Origin: Asterochloris sp. CNOR1
Lineage: Eukaryota; Chlorophyta; Trebouxiophyceae; Trebouxiales; Trebouxiaceae
DNA length: 64,000 bases
Direction: 5' to 3'
NCBI GenBank assembly: GCA_963969365.1
Contig: OZ017761.1
Span: 310,001-374,000 of the forward strand
Shown here: positions 47,786 to 56,754 of the stretch, one piece after another
Numbering within the stretch: the first letter of the stretch is position 1
How the letters are laid out: each line of letters starts with the position of its first letter
Made by a program: the position numbers and the translations under genes
The notes under the pieces: model-generated
Told to the model about the DNA's origin: nothing
Database searches by the model: none
The model's input: only the letters and a program-made list of their open reading frames with translations

Positions 47786-47991
47786 TGCAGCACACTGCTG
47801 CCTTCTAGACCCTACCAGACCCTATCAGAAGCTTCCACTGCACCTGCTAGAACCTTCCTTGATTTTCCTTTCCTTATATTATAATAATATGAGAGTATAT
47901 ATAGCACTCTGGCACTTCACCAACATTCCTTGACACCTTTGAACACCGTCTCAGAGCCCACCGTCCACCGTACGTTGTAAGCGAGGCCACA
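47786..47991 (+). repeat. 3' LTR of the Gypsy element
   Basis: 206 bp, apparently identical to the 5' LTR; preceded by the polypurine tract and followed by the GCACG target duplication. Confidence 0.95.
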
Positions 47992-48698
47992 GCACGTGAG
48001 CAGGCCCCTTGTGTTGCGGCCCCATTGAATTACAGATCTGCCAATGCATGTTTCCTGGAGCATCGCAGTGATTTGTGTGTAGATTCTGCTTCTGGACCAT
48101 GTGATTTTGCTAATGGAATGTGGTAAGTACATTGCACAGAAAGTGGCTGCAGAGTCTCGCATTTGGTGACCATCCTTGGCTGGGCAGGCCGCAGGGGCAG
48201 CCCCACCACTGCACATTGTGGCAGCCCTGAGCACCACATGCAACAAGCTGAGGCGACCGGCCCCGGGTGAATCGAACTTGTTGTTGCAGGGGCTGGCCTG
48301 GGAGGGCTGGCAAGGTGCAGCCATGTCTGTTCTGGGTCACACGGTGGTGGTCTGGCGGCGAGCTTGCAATGACAGGATGGCAGCTGCATTGAGTGCATAC
48401 CACAGAATCATGTGGTGCCAACTTGAAAGTTGTTGCAATTTACCATAGACGCTTGCCTTTACACCTCATCACCTCTGCAGCAACATGGCAGCTTTGCTGC
48501 AGGCTTACATCTTAGCAAGGTGACTACCCCACGTGCAACCGCTGCCGTCCTGGCCACCTCTAGCTGTAGCCCAGCTGTATGCCTTGAGTTTGACTTGCAG
48601 CACTGGGTGGCAAGCTATCCAGACCTGAAGCAAGGCCTCATCTTCAGGCTGCACTAGGCTGCCTTTGGTGCCAACAGGCCTGCTAGGGCAGCACTTGT
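47992..48698. other. Stretch between the Gypsy element and a solo LTR
   Basis: About 700 bp with several short frames on both strands and no recognisable domain. A candidate splice donor (GTGAGC) lies at its very start, directly after the target duplication. It may be the continuation of an intron or gene interrupted by the Gypsy insertion. Confidence 0.3.
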
Positions 48699-48944
48699 TG
48701 TAGCACACAGCTACCTACTAGAACCTACCAGACCTGCCAGACACTTCTACTGCACCTGCCAGAAGTTTCCACTGCACCTGCCAGAACCTTCCATGAGCTT
48801 ACCTTCATAAATATTGATAATAATATGGTATATATAGCACTCTGTTCACCTTGCTAGCAGACCTCTCATACTTCACACACCTCACATCCTTGTACCTGGC
48901 CTCAGGGCCCAAGTCCATAGCAACCATGTAACCCCTGGGCCACA
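48699..48944 (+). mobile_element. Solo LTR, TSD CTTGT
   Basis: A 246-bp LTR of the gag-only family in the opposite orientation to the copies at 31.7-38.9 kb: starts TGTAGCACACAGC and ends CCTGGGCCACA. Flanked on both sides by CTTGT. Carries the TATATATAGCACTCTG core near 48830. Confidence 0.9.
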
Positions 48945-49489
48945 CTTGTGGCAGCTGGGCCATGCAACATCCTGCCAGCATCAGGGTGAGAGCCTGGGCA
49001 GGCATGACTGACCAGCTCTGATGACCTCCACATGGCTGGACCTAAAAAGCTTTCATCAAGGCACACCTTGCCAGGGTGAAGTTGTAGCGTCGGTAGGCCC
49101 AGCTATGCCAGAAGTGTGCACTGGGCGACATGAAATGCAAGCGATACAGTCTCTTGCTCCAAGAGCTTGCCCTGTGTCACAGGGCAGCCCACCCTGGCCC
49201 AGTGCATGAGCGCAAGCAGGTCCGGTGGCTGAAAGGACCTGTACATCCCTGCCTGGGCTGACAAGGTCGCCAGCAACCCTGGTGCCTTCATGTGCCCTCA
49301 CATTTTCCTCATCTTGTGGGAGCCATGCACACATGCGATGTGAGCTGTACACACAGCTTAGACACAGAGCACCTGGCCAGATTGTTATTGTGCTGTGTGA
49401 TCAGGCGGCCCTGAGTGGGCAGTCAGGCTGCGCCCCCCAACCAATGGCTCACTCTCCACATGTCTGTTGCTGAGGTGCACCTCACCTGC
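48945..49489. other. Stretch before the tandem triplication
   Basis: About 550 bp with short overlapping frames and no recognised domain or splice structure; nothing supported. Confidence 0.35.
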
Positions 49490-50900
49490 CCATGGTGGGC
49501 TGGCTTGGGCCTGCCAGCAGTTGCCTGGGTAGCTGTACACCTCTCCTACCATCAAAGTCCAGTGTCCTCCTTTCAGTTCAAAGTTCGTGATGAGTGGCCT
49601 GCCATGCAAAGCCTGACTTATGAGTGCAGCGCCGCCATCACCTGCTGGTGCAGCACCCACCGCAAGTACCCCGTAATTGGCATCAAGCTGCAGACCAACT
49701 ATCTCGGCCCCAGATGAGTAGAAGGATTGCCGTCTAGACTGAGCAGCACCGCCATATGCTTGCAAGACCTCTGATGCTTTGTCTGCAATCAGCCAACAGT
49801 GACGGCCCCTGCAGCGACCTCTGCCCGTGCCCTCATGGCCCAGAGCCCTTTGACATGGGGGAGGCAGCAAGGTGGACATGCTGCCCCTGCATGAGGAGGG
49901 CACTCAGCCTGATGTCAGAGCAACTAGCTTGAGTGGCCACCAGCACGCAAAGCGGCAGGTCTGTCCATGGTGGGCTGGCTTGAGTCTGCCAGCAGCTGCC
50001 TGGGTAGCTGTACACCTCTCTACCCTCAAAGTTCACTATCCTCCTTTCAGTTTGTGAGGAGTGGCCTGCCTTGCAAAGCCTGACTTATGAGTGCAGCACC
50101 GCCATCACCTGCTGGTGCGGCACCCACCGCAAGGATCCCATAATTGGCATCATGCTGCAGATCAACTATCGCAGCCCCAGATGAGTAGAAGGGTTGCCGT
50201 CTAGACTGAGCAGCACCGCCATATGCTTGCAAGACCTCTGATGCTTTGTCTGCAACCAGCCAACAGTGACGGCCCCTGCAGCGACCTCTGCCCATGCCCT
50301 CATGGCCCAGAGCCCTTTGACATGGGGGAGGCAGCAAGGTGGACATGCCCCTGCATGAGGAGGGCAATCAGCCTGATGTCAGAGCAACTAGCTTGAGTGG
50401 CCACCAGCACGCAAAGCGGCAGGTCTGTCCATGGTGGGCTGGCTTGAGTCTGCCAGCAGCTGCCTGGGTAGCTGTACACCTCTTACCCTCAAAGTCCAGT
50501 GTCCTCCTTTCAGTCTAGAGTTTGTGAGAAGTGGCCTGCCTTGCAAAGCCTGACTTATGAGTGCAGCGCTGCCATCACCTGCTGGTGCGGCACACACCGC
50601 AAGGACCCCATAATTGGCATCATGCTGCAGACAAACTATCTCAGCCCCAGATGAGTGGAAGGGTTGCCGTGTAGACTGAGCAACACCGCCATATGCTTGC
50701 AAGACCTCTGATGCTTTGGCTGCAGTCAGCCAACAGTGACGGCCCCTGCAGCGACCTCTGCCCATGCCCTTATGGCCCAGAGCCCTTTGGGATGGGGGAG
50801 GCAGCAAGGTGGACATGTTGCCCCTGCATGAGGAGGGCAATCAGCCTGAGGTCAGAGCAACTAGCTTGGGTGGCCACCAGCATGCAAAGCAGCAGGTCTG
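49490..50900. repeat. Threefold tandem repeat, unit about 470 bp
   Basis: Three head-to-tail copies start at 49490, 49965 and 50429 (units about 475, 464 and 472 bp), each beginning with 'ccatggtgggctggctt'. Each copy keeps an open frame of about 43 codons on the plus strand after a TTTCAG site (core QSLTYECSAAITCWC, ending at a shared TGA) and a 106-172-codon frame on the minus strand (YGVLAVGAAPAGDGGAALIS). Between copies 1 and 3 the plus-strand frame shows more replacement than silent differences, so coding use is doubtful. Confidence 0.85.
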
Positions 50901-51210
50901 CTTCTCACAATTGCCTGTCTGTGCAGATGGCCAGGATACCCTTGAACACAGGCCAAAGACAGTGCCTCCTCACGGCTTGGCCAACGGACTCACAGAGCAG
51001 GAGGCTTGGAACATGGCCACAGGTCAGCTGGTGTCCCGCACGCCACATTGCTGGAGTGGTTACCCAGCACCGATGCGCTCATGTGGGGCGCCAGATCCCG
51101 CTGTGCCCAATGTCATGTCTGAAGCTGAGCACCATCTCTCCCAGCGCAGGGGCAGCTTGCTGCAGTGTACGCAGACTGCAAGGAAGGCTAAAAACAAAGC
51201 TGGGAAAGGC

Positions 51211-51248
51211 GGGGGAGGGGCCCGGGGGGGGGGGGGGGGGGGGGGGGG
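51211..51248 (+). repeat. Poly-G tract, 25 Gs, with flanking G runs
   Basis: An uninterrupted run of 25 G residues (51224-51248) preceded by GGGGGAGGGGCCC. It lies about 145 bp upstream of the YbaK gene ATG and could form a G-quadruplex. Length in the assembly may be inexact. Confidence 0.8.
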
Positions 51249-51393
51249 TGCCTTTGGATTGCTTTCAGGTAACTGCCACGATGCTGCACTGGAATACGCA
51301 CAACAGCACTGACAACCAAGAGATGCTGGTTGGCGAGATCTGTTCCTCTCCCTTTCTTGTACAACACCATTTCTTAATGCCTGACTCGCAGGC

Positions 51394-53072
51394 ATGATGG
51401 CAGTGACCAGAGAGATCCTGCTGGCCAAGCTTCAAGGCCTGGGCATTCAATTCGAGACCGTCGAGCATGCAGCTGTCAGCACAGTGGAGGCTCAGGTGAA
51501 CCTGTGATCTGTGGCTGAAGTCCTCGTTCATCCAGAACCCATTCTGAGGAAGTCCCTTCACCTGACTGGAGCAGGTGCAAGCTCTCAAAGAAACAGATGG
51601 GATTGTGTGCAAGAGCCTGTTGCTCAAGGTGAACCCCTTGCCTCATTTGGAGCACAGGAGCCTAGCTGCACAGCATCGTGAACCACATGCTCCCTGTGCA
51701 GGACAAGAAGCGGCGCCTGTACCTTGTTTGTGCTGCAGCAGACACACGAGTGGACCTGAAAGGTGCAGTGGCTATCCAATCTGGTTTCAGGATACGCAGA
51801 TCCGCCTTTTGAGCATGCTGACCTGCCTTCATGCAGTTCTGGGGGTCAGACTGGGTCTTCCTAAGCCAGGCGTGAGCTTTGCCCCAGAGGACATGCTGCA
51901 GAGCATCCTGCAGGTGAATTGATTAGTTGCAGCGGCAGCTTCACTGCACCACAGAACGATGCAGTCCATTGCTGTGCAGCAGCTGGTGACGCCTGGTATG
52001 GTTGTGCTGGCTTCAGCATGGAGAGCTGCTGCTGTTGAGCAGGGCTGACGGTCAGCTGATGCCTGCTGCAGGTGCCACCTGGCAGCGCAACTCCCCTTGC
52101 TTTGGTGCAGCCCACTGCCACTCGTGTGGCTCTTTTGCTGGACCACAAGTTGCAGGAGGCGCCCAGGGTCCTGATGCACCCCCTAACCAACACAGTCTCG
52201 GTCATGATGTCGGGCCAGGAGCTAGGTACCTTCCTCAGGTGGGCAAACTGCTTCTCGCTTTACACCTATGCCTGAGACAGGGTCACAACGCTGCACCAGG
52301 CAGCATGAGTAAGCCCTTTCTCCGGCTTGCAGGTCAATAGAGCGGGAGCCTGAATATGTGGACCTGGAGGACTGCCCCGCCATAGATGCTCAGCATCCCC
52401 CGGACCTGAGGCAATATGTTCCAGAGGCAGCCAGCGGTGCCCCAGAAAGCGAGCAGGCAGCGGCAGCTAAAGCTGCTGCGGCAGCTGCCATTGCAGGTCA
52501 GACTTGTAGGCAGGCACAGCTGCAACTGCTCGCCTGCATGCTCTTCTGAAAGGGTGTGTCAGGCACATGCATTGCTCCAAGGAATGCCGTAGCAATCAGA
52601 CATCCATAGCTGCAGGAGACCAGAGTGCTGGGAGCGGGGCAAGTGCGGGGGTGCCACCGGGGCTCGCTCCCCCTGCCAAGCCTCCAAAGTTGGGCAGAGG
52701 CAGCAGGGGCAAGGGTGGCGGAGGCAGAACAAAGCAGGAGGAGGTGGCTGTAGTGGACAAGGTGCTGCTCGACGATGTGCCCACCATCAGCAACAGTATA
52801 CTACAACAAGTAAGAGTCTGCCACAGCTGCTTTGTCAAAGGGTTTTTGAGTGCTGCAAACTCATGTGTTGGTGACAGACCCAACTGGCCTGCCTGCAGGT
52901 GCTGCAAGCTGCGGGCTCGTCCATGGAAGATCTGGATGCCAGCGTCAAGAAGCATCTTCTGGCAGAGTTGCACATGCAGCTCAACGCCTTTAAGAATGTT
53001 TGTTACACCAATGGTTACAGCGCTTGCAGAGGGCAGATGGTAGCCTACTGCACTCAGGGGCTGGGGTCGTAG
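51394..53072 (+). CDS. YbaK/ProXp-type aminoacyl-tRNA deacylase with C-terminal extension
   Basis: Freestanding relative of the prolyl-tRNA synthetase editing domain, expected to hydrolyse mischarged tRNA in trans. Exons in phase: 51394-51495 (EILLAKLQGLGIQFETVEHA, a typical YbaK start), 51575-51628 (KETDGIVCKSLLLK), 51702-51762 (DKKRRLYLVCAAADTRVDLK, with the substrate-pocket lysine and the ADTRVDLK hallmark), 51837-51913, 52072-52238 (LMHPLTNTVSVMMSGQELGT), 52333-52496, 52616-52809 and 52899-53072. The first five exons cover the whole domain. The last three add about 180 residues: an Ala-rich helix, a Gly/Pro/Lys-rich linker (GRGSRGKGGGGRTKQE) and a helical tail, which bacterial YbaK lacks. 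The linker is basic and might bind RNA. ATG at 51394 follows an acceptor-like site, so an upstream exon is possible. Confidence 0.85.
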
Positions 53073-53432
53073 CTGCAGGGCCACAATATGTTATACAGGG
53101 TGAGCTGCCCTAGATCTGCATGGGCATTTCAAAGAAGTCCACAACCTTCCGTATCCTGCGTGGTAGTGAAGGCTGTGAGGAGCTGCTTAGCTGAAAGGGT
53201 GGCCCCTTGCATCAGTGCACGAAGGTCAGCATGCTCACTTCTCAGAGCTCATGTCTGTGCAGGGCAGCAGTTGTGCTGCCCCTGCTGCCATGCTGGCCAC
53301 AGAGCCTGCAGGGCTGCTCTTCAAGTCAGGCAGAGTGTGCAGCAGCTGCTCCATTGGTGACTGCAGTGCTTCCTGTCTCTGCACAGCGGGACACATGTCA
53401 ACCTGAGCACTGTTGTATCTCTGCAGGTCAGG
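53073..53432. other. Convergent gap between YbaK and a minus-strand gene
   Basis: About 360 bp that should contain the 3' ends of two converging transcripts. The minus strand stays open in places, so the neighbouring gene could extend further into it. No other feature is seen. Confidence 0.4.
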
Positions 53433-54376
53433 GCAGTGAACCGTAGGCTTCTTCCAGCAGCAGCCAACCTTGGATACCAGTTCAGAAACCTCGTTGGATG
53501 AAGGGAGGGCCTCCAGTACACGGACTGCTGCCTCTGTCAGGTTGCCGTGAGCAGGCAAGAGCATAAGAGCAGGGTTGCCACAGAACCTTCAAACATGACT
53601 GATCAGGTTTTAGTCTCTGCGACTGTGTGAAATGCATGTGCGCCCCTCCAAACACTTGTCAGTGTGCAGACCAACACACCGGTGTAATGAGTGTCACTGT
53701 GAAGTCAGCCCAGGGCAAGCAGTATCCCAGCAGTGCAGCAATGGGAGGCCTACCTGCAAGCGGCCTGCATGATGCCAGAATCACCAGGGTCGGACCCGGC
53801 AAGCAGCACAAAGCTGGTCTTGAAGCCTTCTTTCAGCTTCTGAGCCCTGCACCATGGTTGGGTTTTTGAGGTGGCCAGTGAAGCTCTGCACACAGCAGAC
53901 TATACATGCCATGGCCACCTCTTCATCCAGAGAGGGGAATTGTCCGGCGCCGAAACAGCGGCAGTGCTGATCAAAAGGAATGCAGCAGTACGACCACCCT
54001 GAGACAGAATAATGTCTGGCAGGACAGATTTGCTGCATCGCAACTTGAAGCCTGAATGCTGCAGCAGGTCCTTGTCTATCAGGCCGGGCTGTGCTGCAGC
54101 CTCCTGCAACATGATGCACACACCAGATATGTTGGGGAACGCAGCAGGCTGCATGGCTTTGGGCAAAGCCTGGATCTTCCCTCCAAATGAAAGCTTAGGT
54201 CAACTCGCCTCAAGCTGCGCTGTACGTTCACCTTTCGCCTACCTATTGCTCAAGCTAACTTCTGCAAGTATCCAGCACTCCCTGTTGTGGCCGGATCTGG
54301 CAGCAACCAGTTCCAGGGAGCCGGTGGCCAGGCCAGCAGCAGTATCTCTGCCAGCGCTAACAGCCCCAGCAAGCAT
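53433..54376 (-). CDS. Unrecognised multi-exon gene, divergent from HEI10
   Basis: Minus-strand pieces with protein-like composition, in order: from the ATG at 54376 (MLAGAVSAGRDTAAGLATGS, then LELVAARSG), about 53990-54190 (KAMQPAAFPNISGVCIMLQE, AAAQPGLIDKDLLQHSG, then FKLRCSKSVLPDIILSQ), about 53755-53850 (GFKTSFVLLAGSDPGDSGIM) and about 53488-53566 (ALMLLPAHGNLTEAAVRVLE). Splice sites are plausible at most ends, but I could not confirm all phases. It looks like a short helical protein; no family is recognised. Its start lies only about 100 bp from the HEI10 start. Confidence 0.4.
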
Positions 54377-54479
54377 GGCAGGCTGAGCAAGCTGCTGCCA
54401 TGCCGTCCTCTCAGGCTGAACATGCAGCCTGTGCAGATAGCCCCACTAAGGCACCCCTAACATCACAGCGAATAGGCTG
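54377..54479. promoter_or_regulatory. Compact bidirectional promoter region
   Basis: About 100 bp between the start codons of the minus-strand unknown gene and the plus-strand HEI10 gene. Both 5' UTRs and promoters must share it or overlap the coding exons. No TATA box is evident. Confidence 0.35.
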
Positions 54480-56584
54480 ATGAGGTGCAACTATTGTTGG
54501 AGGGAGCTGGAGGACGGCGTTAAATGCGTGGCCACAGCATGCGGTCACCTTTTCTGTGAGCAGGCAACCCCATGCTTCCTGCCTCTGCCCACAGCTTGTT
54601 CAGGAGCCATGTCAATGCTGCGTGCAGGCCCAGAGTGCTCTGACAGGCATTTCACCCATGACACAGCCCAGTGCTCAGTCTGTGGAACAGAGCTCAACAA
54701 AAGGTGGCTTGAGCCGCATGTACAGCGCAGCAGTGCTCTTCTCCTGCGTGTCTGTGGGCAAGGTTGTCTGTGTCTCACCTTGTCTACAGGACATGTCGGC
54801 TGGTGTGCCTCAACACGAGCGGTGCTGCTCTTCAGGTGCGCACTGCAGCCTTGAGTATGTCACTGTGCTTGCACTGTGCACGATTGGGCTGGCGGTCTGC
54901 CTGTGCACAAGCTACTGCGGGCATCTCGTCACCCCTTGGTGATAGATTGGGGCCCCTCCCTGTGTTGCTGTGCAGACAAGCATGTATGGGCAGACGCCTG
55001 AGACAGCCCTGAGTACAGCGCTGGCCGCCATCAATTTTGCCATGCAGCAGCAGGACCTCAGCTTCCAGTTCCAGTCAGACAGGATGCAGAAGAAGATGAC
55101 GAAGCTGCATGAGCAGTGCAAGCGCAAGCTGCAAGAGCTGCACAACGGCTATCAAGCGGTGAGCAATGTGCTTCAGCCTGTTGTCCTCTCCCTGTCTGCT
55201 GGGGCACACGTCATGCACCTTGCAGGCTTTGAGCTGCTGCAGGTGCAAGCGCTGTCTCTAGCACAGTGCATCCATGCCTGCAGATCAAGTGCAGGCTGCC
55301 AGACAACCTTCTTTGTTGATTCTGCTAGGGGCATTTCTCAGCAGCCAGAGGCAGATCAGGGCAGTCAAATGTGCATGCTTGCTGCAGGCCAAGAGAAAAC
55401 TGGTCGATGTGTCACAGCAGCGAGACCAGCTGCAGGGGAGCATTGAGGAGCTGCAGCAGAAGTACAACCAGAAGTGCCAGTGAGCATCCGTAATGAGCAC
55501 AAGGCTTCCCCTTGTGGCACGCATGCATGCATTGGGTAACTAGGTGGGAGGTGCTCTGCAGGCAGACAAAGAATCTTCAGAACATGATGCAGCAGCTGAA
55601 GGCGGAGAATGATCAGCTTAGGGCTGGCGGCAACCCTGCACGGGTGCAGCACAACTCTGGGCTGGAAGGTTTGCTGGGTGGTGGGTCACCCCAAGGCAGG
55701 CTGGCAGCCAATGTCCAGCGGCCGCGCTCTGGGCAGCTGGTGAGCTTGCCCAGCCCCTGCCGGCCTGCAGGATTGCCTCCCTGTTCTGCAGCAGGCATCT
55801 GGAACTCTGGCCAGCTGAGGCACGGTGGCCCGCTGCCCCGCTGCCAACTCTAGCTGCCACCTTAGCTGCCGGGCTCAGGTGATTCACACAGGGGGCGACA
55901 CCTGCAGAGCTGCCTTGACGCGCCTGCAGGTCACTACAGTGCAGCAGCGTCAGGTCTTCATGCCTGCCCAGCACATGCAAGCCAGCCCCAGCGGGCCACA
56001 CCTGGAGGGGCCGCACTTTGCACCGCCAGCGCACAACAACTTCCTGGGCATGCACAACGATGCCATGCAGCAGACCAAACAGCATCGCAGGCAAGCATTG
56101 CATGCCTGGGTGATGGCTGCCTTGGAGACTGCCGTTTAGAAGGGCACACCTCCTGCCAGGGCTGTACTCTTGGGAGCAGCTAGGAATGTACTGCATAAGA
56201 CGCACATCAAGCTCAGCTACAGCCTTGCTGCAGTGGTGCATGACATGCCCAGCTTGACAACCCCGGCCACCACATTGCTCACTGCGATGCAGGCCGCTGG
56301 CTGCCCACAACAGGGGTGACATATCCCCTCTGACCAGCAACATGAGCCTGGCGCTGAGCCCTGGTGGCGCTGGCAACCACCCTCCGGGCCACAAAGGCGG
56401 GGGAGGGCTGCGCCAGGCGCTGGGGATGGGGCACGCCCCGCAAGCGCATGCCAGAATGCTCTTGAGCGATGGTGCGCTGTGCCTGCTTGTTTCCAGGGCG
56501 TCTGATCTAGTGCCACTCTTGTGGCAAGAAGATGCCAATCTTGAGCTGCTACTGCAGGGGCCAACTTTCCGGGTGCCAGCATAG
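54480..56584 (+). CDS. HEI10: HEI10-like meiotic RING E3 ligase
   Basis: Homologue of plant HEI10 (animal CCNB1IP1), a ubiquitin/SUMO E3-like protein that loads on the synaptonemal complex and marks class I crossovers. The start MRCNYCWRELEDG is nearly that of Arabidopsis (MRCNACWRELEG). Exons 54480-54555 and 54628-54703 join to make the RING: CNYC, ACGHLFC, PEC, CSVC. The third exon (from about 54789) gives CRLVCLNTSGAALQ. The next, from 54976, gives MYGQTPETALSTALAAINFA and a coiled coil (QKKMTKLHEQCKRKLQELHN). Further coiled-coil exons follow at about 55389 (KRKLVDVSQQRDQLQGSIEE) and 55562 (LQNMMQQLKAENDQL), then a disordered tail. The last exon (from about 56339) has NMSLALSP, matching the conserved C-terminal RNLILSP motif. 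The final stop at 56584 is likely; an alternative is 56139 if that intron is retained. It converges with the next gene, 170 bp between stops. Confidence 0.88.
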
Positions 56585-56754
56585 CCAGTCTTTGATGTTT
56601 GGCATCATTCGTGACGCTTCACTCCCCGTTCGTACCCTCCTCATGTTTGGGCAAATACGTGAATGCATGCTTGCATGCTCCTGAAATACATAAGTCTGAC
56701 ATTCAGCTGCCTATCTGCCACCCTTTTGGGCCTTGTGACTCCTGGGTGTAGTGC

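Larger units (their letters stand above)
43161..47991 (+). mobile_element. Ty3/Gypsy chromovirus, looks whole, very young, TSD GCACG
   Basis: LTR retrotransposon of 4831 bp. The two 206-bp LTRs appear identical by eye, start TG and end CA, and are flanked on both sides by GCACG. After the 5' LTR comes a leader with a TTGGTTTCGGAGG primer-site-like tract, then gag, then pol with a C-terminal chromodomain, then the purine tract AAAGGGGGGAAGGA directly before the 3' LTR. I see no breaks in either frame. Identical LTRs imply insertion very recently on an evolutionary scale. Ty3/Gypsy elements with a chromodomain usually target heterochromatin. Confidence 0.95.

Noticed and set aside
48240-48290. 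Possible tRNA (gtgaatcgaac, T-arm-like)
   Set aside because: No acceptor stem or anticodon arm can be paired around it; a chance match.
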